A DNA stretch of 64,000 nucleotides, from NCBI GenBank assembly GCA_963814055.1, contig CAWFBJ010000007.1:1-64000 (forward strand). Direction: 5' to 3'. A program made the position numbers and the translations under genes. Within the stretch, counting starts at the first letter, position 1. Each line of letters opens with the position of its first letter. The notes below the pieces were generated by a model. The model was not told the origin of the DNA. It was given only the letters and a program-made list of their open reading frames with translations, and did not search any database. Positions 8,419 through 16,326 of this stretch are shown here, piece by piece. Source of the stretch: AWTP1-13 sp963814055. Its GTDB lineage: Bacteria; Pseudomonadota; Alphaproteobacteria; Rhizobiales; Hyphomicrobiaceae.

Positions 8419-9573
8419 CTATTGCTTCGGCCGAACTTCGGGCCGGGACAGCGGCTGCGTGTTGTCGATACGGATGGCGGCACCAGGATTGAGCTTCAGC
8501 TGGCCGGTCGTAACCACCTGCTCGCCTGCGGCGACGCCGGAGAGGATCGTGACACGATCCTCGCGCGCCTCTCCCGTCTTCACGAAGCGGCGATCGGCGA
8601 CAAGCTTCGGTTCGGCCGGCGCCCCCGCCTTGTCGTCTGCTTTCGGGGCCTCGGACGCCACCTGTTTCACCGCATAAACGCTGTCGCCGTAAAGGCTGTA
8701 GGTAATGGCCGTGCGCGGCACGGTGATGACGTCCCGCGGATCGCCCGCGAGCACGACCACGTTGGCGAACATGCCGGGAAGCAGTTTGCGCGTGCCGTTG
8801 GGCAAACTGCCGCGCACGAGCAGGGTGCGTGTGTCCTGCGCCACGCGCGCGTCGAGGGATTCGATCTCGCCCTTGAAGACCTCGCCGGGGAAAGTGTCCA
8901 CGGTCACCTCCACCTGCTGGCCAACGCGCAGCTTGCTGATCAGCTGTTCCGGCATGGGGAAATCGACGCGGATCGGGTCGAGCTGCTGCAGCGTGACGAG
9001 CACCATGCCCGGCGACACGTACTGCCCCCTCTCCACCTTGCGGATGCCGAGCCGGCCGGAGACCGGAGCCTTGATCGTCTTCTGCGCGATCACCGCCTCG
9101 ATCCTCTTCACGGCTGCCATCGCGGTGTCGCGCTTGGCGCGCGCCGTATCCAGGTTGGCCTCCGACGTAACGCGCTTGGCAATCAGATCTTCCTGTCGCT
9201 GGAACGCGACCTCGGCTTCCTGCAGGGTTGCCTTGGCGCTCGCGAGGTCGGCGTTTTCCACCGCGATGTCGAGCTGCACGAGGCTTGAGCCGCGCGACGC
9301 GTCAGCGCCGCTCTCAAGATAGACTTCCGTGACGATGCCGGCGACCTGGGAGGTCATGTCGACGCCGTGCGAGGAGATCAGCGTGCCGATCGAAGGCAGC
9401 TGCTCGATCCATTTTTCCGTGCGCGCGACCTCCGATGTCACCGTTGCCGGCGGTGGCACCTGGGACGACAGGATCGTCTTGATCATGTTGGGCTTGAAAG
9501 AGAAGTTGAACCACGCGAGCCCCCCGAGGAGAAGGACAGCGACAAGGCCGGTGATGATGAAGCGTCTGGTCAT
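8419..9573 (-). CDS. RND efflux periplasmic adaptor (membrane fusion protein)
   Basis: A 384-residue HlyD/AcrA-type adaptor that joins the inner-membrane pump to an outer-membrane channel. It has an N-terminal anchor helix (FIITGLVAVLLLGGLAWFNF), a lipoyl half-motif (GIVTEVYLESGADASRGSSL), a coiled hairpin (ATLQEAEVAFQRQEDLIAKR), then the second lipoyl half (IKAPVSGRLGIRKVERGQYV) and beta-barrel domains. It has a membrane-anchor helix rather than a lipobox. ATG 9573 is chosen because the anchor starts there, although an upstream frame is open to 9720. First gene of the pump operon. The promoter must lie in the 201-base divergent gap with the J-domain gene. Confidence 0.9.
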   Translation of the reverse strand: MTRRFIITGLVAVLLLGGLAWFNFSFKPNMIKTILSSQVPPPATVTSEVARTEKWIEQLPSIGTLISSHGVDMTSQVAGIVTEVYLESGADASRGSSLVQLDIAVENADLASAKATLQEAEVAFQRQEDLIAKRVTSEANLDTARAKRDTAMAAVKRIEAVIAQKTIKAPVSGRLGIRKVERGQYVSPGMVLVTLQQLDPIRVDFPMPEQLISKLRVGQQVEVTVDTFPGEVFKGEIESLDARVAQDTRTLLVRGSLPNGTRKLLPGMFANVVVLAGDPRDVITVPRTAITYSLYGDSVYAVKQVASEAPKADDKAGAPAEPKLVADRRFVKTGEAREDRVTILSGVAAGEQVVTTGQLKLNPGAAIRIDNTQPLSRPEVRPKQ

Positions 9574-9774
9574 TGGGGTGCTTGAGGGCTGTGGTAAGGA
9601 TCGCAGCAGATGTGGAGCCAACTTACATCGCCTACCAGTGGCACAGCCAATTGGCAAAGATTCGTGTGGCCGCCTTGCATCGCCATCTAGTGGGAATGCG
9701 GTGCATTTATGGTGCGGCATTAACGCCGCCTAAATGACAGCATTCCACAGTGACGTTGCAGACGTGTCAGTAAC

Positions 9775-10263
9775 ATGGCCGCGATGATCAACCTCAAAGC
9801 ACGCGAACGCGACGAATTCCTGAAGGCTTTGGACGAAGCCCGCCGGGCCGCGCTGGCCGATGACGGCGAGCCTGTTGGCGCGCGCAAGCCCCAAGCGGCT
9901 TCGTATGGCAGCGCCGAGTTCTTGCATACGGTCGACCGCATGGCGGGGAAGCTTCGCTCCTACGTGTCCACCGGCCTGCTGTCGCGCCTCTACAGCGAAG
10001 GCTTCTCCCGTCCGCCCGCCGCAGAAGCTTCACCCGAGCCGCCCCCGCCGCCCAAGTCCGAGCACGAGCAGGTGGTGGACGAGTTGCACATCACCCCGAA
10101 CCTGACCTCCACCGACCTCAAGCTCATCCGGCGCAGATTTGCCAAGGCCAATCATCCCGACCGCGTCGCGCCGGCCGTGCGCGATCAGGCGACCCGGCGC
10201 ATGACCATTGCCAATTCGCTGATCGACGAGGCCCTGCGGGGTGCCAAGCCGCGCCCGCGGTAG
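9775..10263 (+). CDS. J-domain-like protein
   Basis: A 162-residue soluble protein. The C-terminal 60 residues read as a degenerate J domain: LTSTDLKLIRRRFAKANHPD carries the HPD tripeptide that in DnaJ proteins stimulates Hsp70 ATPase, followed by a basic helix (RRMTIANSLIDEAL). The domain is at the C-terminus rather than the N-terminus. The middle is a proline-rich linker (EPPPPPKSE), and the N-terminus is a charged helix. It may be a DnaK co-chaperone with a dedicated client, or a structural J-like fold. No Gly/Phe region or zinc finger is present. It is divergent from the efflux operon. Confidence 0.6.
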   Translation: MAAMINLKARERDEFLKALDEARRAALADDGEPVGARKPQAASYGSAEFLHTVDRMAGKLRSYVSTGLLSRLYSEGFSRPPAAEASPEPPPPPKSEHEQVVDELHITPNLTSTDLKLIRRRFAKANHPDRVAPAVRDQATRRMTIANSLIDEALRGAKPRPR

Positions 10264-10557
10264 CGCTTCCACCGAAACGCATGGCTGCCCGGATGCATCG
10301 GCGGGTCGATCAAACCATCATGGTTAATGCAACGTCACCTCCGCGCAGGCGAAGATTTACGCAAATCTCGCCAATTCTCAGTCTGCTGGCGTCGATTCCC
10401 GCCGGAGTGACGCTGGAGGCTGGTTACCGGACCCTCGGCAGAAAACCTGCAATTTGAAATAAATCCGGCCGCCGCCGTTGCCCGAACTCCAAGACGATTG
10501 GGGTAGAACCAAGAGGGTGGCGACTGTGCCCCGGCTCATTTCTCTGGTTGTGCGTTC

Positions 10558-10782
10558 ATGTCTGAAAGCAACCCCCTCTCGCTCCTGCGGCGTCGCAGGG
10601 ACGGCATTCGGGACTGGCTCGACGAGGAGGCGCCCTATACGGCTGCCGACCAGAAGCATCTCGACAGCGACACTCCCGAGCGTGCCTACTGGCACCACGG
10701 CTACCAGGCGGCGCTGACTGACGTCCTCGATATGCTCACGGGCGTCGATCAAAGATACGGCAGCGAGGACATCCCCAACTAG
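10558..10782 (+). CDS. Small conserved-type protein of unknown function
   Basis: A 74-residue acidic soluble protein starting MSESNPLSLLRRRRDGIRDW. A tyrosine/histidine-rich centre (PERAYWHHGYQAALTDVLDM) lies before the C-terminus. No domain was recognised. No strong ribosome-binding site is visible. Its 3' end overlaps the 3' end of the convergent gene at 10736-11101 by 47 bases, which is unusual. Both frames look protein-like, but one of them may really end earlier because of an indel. Confidence 0.5.
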   Translation: MSESNPLSLLRRRRDGIRDWLDEEAPYTAADQKHLDSDTPERAYWHHGYQAALTDVLDMLTGVDQRYGSEDIPN

Positions 10783-11101
10783 TTCCAGCCGCCCGGCCCG
10801 GATGCACCCGGTTGCCAGGTGGACTTAGGTCGTGAAACAGCTCGCATTCGCGTTCGAAAGCCGCCTTCGAGGTCGGCAGGTAGCTGAACTTGAACAGCGT
10901 TGCCGAGCCGATGCAATTGCGCAGCTTGCTCTTCACGTCGGAATTGGCACGGCCGACGTGGTTGATGCAGAATTTCCCTTCGGGACTGGTGTAGCCCAGC
11001 GCATAGACCCCTGCCGAGCTGCGCGTGATGGCGGCATCGATGGTGTCGAAGTTCAGCCGGTATGGGCCCAGAAGTCCGGTCTTTGCCCCAGTTTTTAACA
11101 A
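10736..11101 (-). CDS. Protein of unknown function with a GIY-YIG-like core
   Basis: A 121-residue protein. SSAGVYALGYTSPEGKFCIN followed by HVGRANSDVKSKL resembles the GVY...YVGRS core of GIY-YIG folds. The C-terminus carries a cysteine pair (TSWGCPRC). The key arginine and glutamate of active nucleases cannot be assigned with confidence, so nuclease activity is not claimed. Start choice: TTG 11101 has GGAGG (complement of 11109-11113) seven bases upstream, better than an in-frame ATG at 11140. The gene converges on and overlaps the preceding small gene. Confidence 0.45.
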   Translation of the reverse strand: MLKTGAKTGLLGPYRLNFDTIDAAITRSSAGVYALGYTSPEGKFCINHVGRANSDVKSKLRNCIGSATLFKFSYLPTSKAAFERECELFHDLSPPGNRVHPGRAAGTSWGCPRCRIFDRRP

Positions 11102-11185
11102 GGCTGCACCTCCAGATGAGTTCGTGCCCGCCGGGGCCATACCCGTGACACAGGATAACTGAGTCGGTTTACGCTGCGTAAACGC

Positions 11186-11761
11186 TCAATGCTGGCAGAA
11201 CGTGCGCGACTGGCTGGTCCACGCGCCAAATCCTGTCGCAACCATGTTGGCGATCACCCGGCACACGTAGCGCTTCTGGGCCGGATCGTTGTCCGGGCCT
11301 GCATGATACCGCGCCACCGCCATGGTCCAGTTGCCTTCGCGCGCCTTCAGCTCCTTCAAAAAGCGTGCTGCATATTCGACATTGGCTGCCGGTTCGAACA
11401 TCTGCTCGACGGACCCGAACTGCGTGGCGTGAAAGTGATGGTTGATCTGCATGCAGCCGACGTCGATCAGCTTTATCCCGGCCGCCCGCGCACCTGCGAA
11501 CCGGCGCAATGCCGCTTCCTTGTCGTCATCGTAGGAAGCTTTGCCTTCGATGTTGAGCGCATAGGGACGGAGTGAATTGCCGCGACCGGTCTCGGTCAGC
11601 CCCACGGCATAGAGCACACCCAAAGGCACGCCATGCTTCTGGGCCGCGTGCGTCATCTGGCGCTCGCAGAGGTTGCTGGCCCCGGCGCCGGCTGCGGCCG
11701 CTGGCAGGCTAAATGTACACGCCGCTGCTACGAGCAGTGTTGCGAGCTTGCTCGTCTTCAC
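11186..11761 (-). CDS. Lytic transglycosylase (SLT domain), flagellar-locus type
   Basis: A 191-residue exported muramidase-like enzyme: Sec signal peptide (KLATLLVAAACTFSLPAAAA), then an SLT-fold domain with catalytic-glutamate motif YAVGLTETGRG, the LIDVGCMQINHHFH motif and a C-terminal AVARYHAGP motif. It cleaves peptidoglycan between MurNAc and GlcNAc. As the last gene after motB-motC-fliK it probably opens the wall for the rod, a job done by SltF in Rhodobacter. This would complement the FlgJ-like protein at 35204, which lacks a hydrolase domain. The start is GTG 11761, because GGGAGGA sits six bases upstream; an in-frame ATG at 11785 lacks such a site. Confidence 0.8.
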   Translation of the reverse strand: MKTSKLATLLVAAACTFSLPAAAAGAGASNLCERQMTHAAQKHGVPLGVLYAVGLTETGRGNSLRPYALNIEGKASYDDDKEAALRRFAGARAAGIKLIDVGCMQINHHFHATQFGSVEQMFEPAANVEYAARFLKELKAREGNWTMAVARYHAGPDNDPAQKRYVCRVIANMVATGFGAWTSQSRTFCQH

Positions 11762-13197
11762 CGTTCCTCCCTTTGCCGAAAGCATTGTTCCCGCGCTCGT
11801 TCTGCGGCCGCCCATCCTGCGACCGCTCTCCGGGCGACCTTCCTTCCGCCTGCGACGACCCGGACTGCCCACCGCCGTGCATCGGCGTGTTGGCCTGGCC
11901 GTTTCCGCTCTGCGCACTGGCGCCGCCGGGATCGGCAACCCTCACCTCGACGCCATCGATCATGTATCCGGCGGAGCGCAGCAGCGCCGAGAGCGTTTCG
12001 CGATCTCTCTGGATCAACTGCGCGGTCTCGCCGCGTCCCACCTCGAGATCGAGCCGCAAAGTCTGGTCCTTGACCGACATGCGTATGGTGACGGTGCCCA
12101 GTCCTTCAGGCTGCAGTTGGATGTGCAGCACTTTAACCGCCGGCTCATGTTTCACCGCAAAGGTCGGCGCATCGGGCCGGCCTGTCTGCGCGGTGAGCGT
12201 TCCAGCCTCGCTGGCAACGCGATCTGCAATCTGGTGTGCGACCGCGCCGCCGGCAAAGCTCGTATTGATGAGGGCATCGGAGCGCCCGATCGGGGCCGCG
12301 CCGTCGCCGGCGCCGGTCAGCGCCTCCGGAGTCGACTTGTGGTTCCGCCATGGGCGCGGAACCGCGCCGCCCGTCGTTGCCCAATTGTCCATCGCGCACG
12401 GGCGTGACGGCCCTTTGCGGGTCAGCAAGCTGCGCCTCCCCGCTCGGTTCCGTGCCGCTTTCTGCCTCAAGCCGCTGAACATCCCCGGAGGATGCCGTAT
12501 CCCTCTGCACGCCGGCACGAAGCGGCCTGCCGCCTTCTGCGACCAGGCGCGCCGCCCATTCCACCCCGGCGTCGACGACGGGCGCCAGATGCGTTTCGCG
12601 GCGAACCACGGTCAGCGTAACAGGCGTCGGTGTCGCCTTTGCCTCATCGCTTTCAGGCTCCTCGGTCCGGACGGGGGCCTTCGTCAGGCTTGCGAAAATG
12701 AGCTGCTCGGGAGACAGCGCTTCGCCCTCCCGAGCCGTCACCGCGGCCTGCATCAGCGCGGTCTCGGCTTTGGTCGCCGTTCCGTTGGCGACGCGCCCGG
12801 CCATGGCCGCCAGCCCATTGGCGCCGGCCGGCGCCGCGTTTCCGTTCAACACCTGCATGAGCGCATTCACGTCGATGTCGGTCAGACCGCCACCTCCGCT
12901 GTCGGGCTGCGGGCGCTCCTGCTCCGGGTCGGGTGCGTGCCCATCGCCTGCCGCCGCTTCGACACTGCTCCTCAGCCAGTCGAGGACCCGGCTGATGTCG
13001 CTGCCATCGAGGGGCGCTTCCTTCGCCGGTACCGTCTGGTGGTCTTCCTGCTCGCGATTGCTGGCGAGTTTCGAAAGCAACCCTGAAAAGCCGCCGCTTC
13101 CTTCGCCGTCGGATCCGCCCTTTCGCCCGGCGCTCCGCGACCGGTCGGCCGTCGCCTCTCCTGCCGCAATCGGCTGCGATACCGCGCCTGTGTTCAT
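11709..13197 (-). pseudogene. fliK: FliK hook-length control protein, frameshifted (MotD in rhizobia)
   Basis: FliK is exported and measures hook length, switching the export apparatus from hook to filament substrates. The N-terminal part (13197 to about 12340) is low-complexity, as usual. The conserved C-terminal Flg_hook domain (KVLHIQLQPEGLGTVTIRMS and LRLDLEVGRGETAQLIQRD) lies in a different frame and ends at 11709. The frames join between about 12325 and 12350, where EPQ switches to STPEALTGAG. The total length is 3n+1, consistent with one extra base; corrected length is about 495 residues. The start ATG overlaps the motC stop by four bases. The 3' end overlaps the transglycosylase start by 53 bases. 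Probably a functional gene with a base error. Confidence 0.8.
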
Positions 13198-14366
13198 CGC
13201 TTGTCTGCCCCGCTCAAGATCTCGTCTACCTGTGCGACTGCCTTGCGCGCTTGCGTCAGCGCCTGGCCTGTACCCTCGCCTGCCGGACTGACCGCACCTG
13301 GCGGCTCGGCATCCGGCGTATCGGGCATGCGACGCACCTGACCCGCAACGGACAGCGCCGCGTCGAGCAGTGCAGTATCCGTCTCGGCCAGTTTGCTGCG
13401 CTCCACCGCACCCAGAACTTCAACGCCGCGATCGAACTCCTCGGTGACGATCAGGGCCGCACCTTCGTAGAGCCGCGCACGCTCTCGATCCGCGCTACCT
13501 GCTTCCGCTAGCGGCTGGGCACTTGCGGCAGCGAATTTCGCCATCCCCATCCTGCCCTTGGCGACGGCTTCCTTGGCGATTATCAGATACACCTCGCGCC
13601 GGTCCGACTGGGCCACACCGCCCAGCATGCGTTCCAGGCGGTCGAGCCGGCCCGACTCCGCCGCATCCGTATGGCCTGCAATCGCCAAGGCAAACTGCTG
13701 CCGGAAACCGCCGGCGTACACCGAGTTGGGGAATCGACGCAGATACTGGGTCGCGAGCGCCTCATAGCGAACGGCGTTGCCGCTTGCAGCGAGCAGGGCA
13801 ATCTGGCGCCGCAGCGCGGCCTCCTCGACGATCGTGCCGGGGGCAAGCAGGCGGGCATCGTCGAAGTGGACCAGTGCTTTTGCGGGCTCTTTCTTCGCTG
13901 CCAATTCTCCCTGCACATAAGCCACGAGCCCCGCCGTGCCAGGATCGAGCGCACGCGCCTCTACGCTCGCCAGCAGTTCTGCGGCCTCGTCATGCCGGCC
14001 CTCCCCATAAGCCAAGGTACCCTTGAGCAGCTTTTCGTTGATGTCTGTGCTCGCGCCGCTGCGCACCAGCTTCTGCAGCGCGCGCGCGCTGCCGCCGCTC
14101 AGCACGAACACCACCGCTGCCCGCGCATTCTTCGGATCTTTCCACCCCTCGGGCTTGAGGGCGTCGAACTGCTCGGCAATGTGCGCGAGCAGCACACGCT
14201 GCGCGGCATGGGCCCTGGTATTTCCCCGCACGACCTGGTCCTGCAGCGATTGCAGTGAGCGCACGAGTTCGAACGGCTCACCCTTGCCGTCCTGGCCGTG
14301 GGCGGCACCCATGGACCCCAGCACACATGCGATCATCACGCCGGCGAGCGTCAGGACGCACCTCAC
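13194..14366 (-). CDS. motC: MotC, periplasmic motility protein
   Basis: A 390-residue exported protein (leader VLTLAGVMIACVLGSMGAAH) matching rhizobial MotC, with PFELVRSLQSLQDQVVRGNT, the PEGWKDPKNARAAVVFVLSG motif and a helical TPR-like middle (LVHFDDARLLAPGTIVEEAA). In Sinorhizobium, MotC interacts with the periplasmic part of MotB, controls the energising flux, and depends on MotE as chaperone. MotE is encoded at 22488 here, so the pair is complete. GTG start overlaps the motB stop (GTGA), and the stop overlaps fliK (ATGA), so motB-motC-fliK are translationally coupled. Confidence 0.9.
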   Translation of the reverse strand: MRCVLTLAGVMIACVLGSMGAAHGQDGKGEPFELVRSLQSLQDQVVRGNTRAHAAQRVLLAHIAEQFDALKPEGWKDPKNARAAVVFVLSGGSARALQKLVRSGASTDINEKLLKGTLAYGEGRHDEAAELLASVEARALDPGTAGLVAYVQGELAAKKEPAKALVHFDDARLLAPGTIVEEAALRRQIALLAASGNAVRYEALATQYLRRFPNSVYAGGFRQQFALAIAGHTDAAESGRLDRLERMLGGVAQSDRREVYLIIAKEAVAKGRMGMAKFAAASAQPLAEAGSADRERARLYEGAALIVTEEFDRGVEVLGAVERSKLAETDTALLDAALSVAGQVRRMPDTPDAEPPGAVSPAGEGTGQALTQARKAVAQVDEILSGADKR

Positions 14367-15721
14367 TGCCTGGGTCTCCGCAACAGGATCTCGATGCGCC
14401 GGTTCTGCGCCGCGTCCGGATCACCCGACACCCTGAGGCTGCGATCGGCATATCCCTCAACGCGCTCGAACCGTTTCTCGTCGACACCCCCGCGCACCAG
14501 CATGTAGTAGGCCATGTGTGCGCGCGCTGTCGAAAGCCGCCAGTTGTCGTAGCTGCCCGATCGGTAGGGCCGGCCGTCCGTGTGGCCGCGCACGATGAGC
14601 TGTTCCGGATAGGTCTGCACGATCTTGGCGATCTTCTCCATGATCACAACCATTGCCGGGCGCGGCTCGGCGGAAGCGATCGCGAACATGCCGAAATCGT
14701 AGTCGTCGGTCAGGCTGATCAGAACACCGTCCTCGGCGACCGTTACATTGATGTTGGGGATCGACCCTTGCAGCTGCGAAGCCACACGCCTGATGTCATT
14801 CTCGATTTTGGCTGCCTCTTCGCTCAGGGCCTTTTGCGCTTCGGCTTTCTGTGCCTCCGCCTTTTGCGCCTCGGCCTGCTTCGCAGCCTTCAGCGCTTCC
14901 TGAACGGCCAACTCGTTTGCCTTGTCTGCGGGAGCGGCCGCTTCGCGTAGTAGCGCAGCGTGATCGCGCGGCGTCTTCGCCTCGCCGCCCGCTGCCGGCG
15001 CCAGCTTCTGTGCCTCCGGACCCTGCACGACCTTGGGAGTTGCGTTCGTGTCCTGCTCCGTCTTGGCTTCACCGCCAAGCGGGCCGACAACGGCTTCCTT
15101 GGCTGGCGGTCCGATCTTCGCCTTGGTCTTGGTGGAACGCTTGTCGGGCGCAGCGTGCAGCGCTGCCGGATCGAACGGATCACGAAACGCATCGCTCGCG
15201 TTGCGGGTTTCCTTGCCCGCAGCCGGCACAGCATCGGTCGGAGCTTCTGCGGCAATCCTGGCCAGCACACCGTACGGATCGCTGAAAAGCGCCTGCTCGG
15301 TGTATCTTGCCGTATTCGTCGTACTTGCATCCTCCTTGGCGTCGCTCTTGGGCGCTGGGGGATTGGCTTCAGACTTGTCCTGCGCCTTCTCCTTGCCCTT
15401 GTGCATGTCCTTGGGATCGCCGACCGAAGTTTGCTTGCCCTGCTTGCCTTGTTCTCCGCTCTCGACGGTATTGAGTCCGCGCGAATGAGGCGTGCTGTCC
15501 GTCAGGCGCATGGGATTGAAGTAGTTGGCGACCTGGGTCAGAACGCGCTGGTCGGTCGAGTTGATCAGCCACATGACCAGAAAAAACGCCATCATGGCGG
15601 TCATGAAGTCGGCGTAGGCGATTTTCCATACGCCGCCGTGATGGCCCCCTTCTTCGGACGCCGCGCGCCGGCGAATGAGAACCAGCTCATGCGCGTTGGT
15701 ATCTTCGTCGCCTGCTTTCAC
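14363..15721 (-). CDS. motB: MotB, flagellar stator protein with OmpA peptidoglycan-binding domain
   Basis: A 452-residue stator subunit, longer than enteric MotB (about 310). A single membrane helix follows a short cytoplasmic tail. WKIAYADFMTAMMAFFLVMW contains the proton-carrying Asp (about residue 38). A long, Lys/Ala/Gln-rich periplasmic linker (with repeated KAEAQ) leads to a C-terminal OmpA-like domain with VRGHTDGRPY and NWRLSTARAHMAYYML. It anchors the stator to the cell wall. The long linker is typical of rhizobial MotB. GTG start overlaps the fliH stop. Its partner motA is in a separate operon at 31003. Confidence 0.93.
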   Translation of the reverse strand: MKAGDEDTNAHELVLIRRRAASEEGGHHGGVWKIAYADFMTAMMAFFLVMWLINSTDQRVLTQVANYFNPMRLTDSTPHSRGLNTVESGEQGKQGKQTSVGDPKDMHKGKEKAQDKSEANPPAPKSDAKEDASTTNTARYTEQALFSDPYGVLARIAAEAPTDAVPAAGKETRNASDAFRDPFDPAALHAAPDKRSTKTKAKIGPPAKEAVVGPLGGEAKTEQDTNATPKVVQGPEAQKLAPAAGGEAKTPRDHAALLREAAAPADKANELAVQEALKAAKQAEAQKAEAQKAEAQKALSEEAAKIENDIRRVASQLQGSIPNINVTVAEDGVLISLTDDYDFGMFAIASAEPRPAMVVIMEKIAKIVQTYPEQLIVRGHTDGRPYRSGSYDNWRLSTARAHMAYYMLVRGGVDEKRFERVEGYADRSLRVSGDPDAAQNRRIEILLRRPRQ

Positions 15722-16326
15722 CGTATCGCCTCGTCGAGCTTCGCCATCCAGCCCTTGAGTTGTGTTTCCAGCACGGCCGAGCCGGCCACGATGCGTACAT
15801 CGCAGTCATCGCTCGGAGTGTAGGTAACAGTGGCCGCCTTGCCCGAGAGCTGCCCGCGCAGGGCCTCCAGAACATCCGCCGGGCCGCTGATGCTAAGGCT
15901 TACGCCCGAGTCGGTTGCCATCAGCATGTCGAGACTGGATTGCAGTTCTTCAATCGCCTGGCGGCGCAGCTCGACCGCAAGAAAGGGTTTCAGGATGCGC
16001 GCTGTTGTCTCCGCCACCCGGCTCTCGAACTCCTGCACAGCCGCGAGCAGGCGGTTTGCCAATTCCTCTCCCGTTCCGGCCGCCCACTCCTGCCTCTCGG
16101 CGGCAAGCTGGGCAGCGAACTCGGCCCTCTGCTCCTCGAGCTTGGTCTCGAACTCGGACTCTGCTGCAGCCCGTCCATCGTCAATGCCGCGCGCAAACGC
16201 CTCGTCGATCCTTGCCGCCGCTGCCACGCTGTCGTTCTTGACCGGCGCGCCGCCCGCGTGCGGTGCCCGGGCATCACCATCGGCACCGAAGTCGGCTAGA
16301 TAGCGGGCCGCGGGAACCGCGATCAT
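15718..16326 (-). CDS. fliH: FliH-like flagellar export stator protein
   Basis: A 202-residue cytoplasmic protein immediately after fliF. It has a charged coiled coil (EFETKLEEQRAEFAAQLAAE) followed by a globular C-terminus (LKPFLAVELRRQAIEELQSS and YTPSDDCDVRIVAGSAVLET). This layout is that of FliH/YscL, the peripheral stalk that regulates FliI ATPase. Sequence conservation in the family is low, so the call rests on architecture and position. The gene overlaps fliF (ATGA) upstream and motB downstream. Confidence 0.65.
   Translation of the reverse strand: MIAVPAARYLADFGADGDARAPHAGGAPVKNDSVAAAARIDEAFARGIDDGRAAAESEFETKLEEQRAEFAAQLAAERQEWAAGTGEELANRLLAAVQEFESRVAETTARILKPFLAVELRRQAIEELQSSLDMLMATDSGVSLSISGPADVLEALRGQLSGKAATVTYTPSDDCDVRIVAGSAVLETQLKGWMAKLDEAIR

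Noticed and set aside
6162..8492. A 776-codon plus-strand open frame opposite the RND permease gene.
   Set aside because: It is rich in His, Arg, Gln and Asp with no domain, and lies exactly antisense to a clearly coding RND gene. It is the usual mirror frame in GC-rich DNA.
12325..12350. Programmed ribosomal frameshifting in fliK.
   Set aside because: No slippery heptamer or pseudoknot was evident, and similar one-base breaks occur in unrelated genes of the window, so a base error is simpler.
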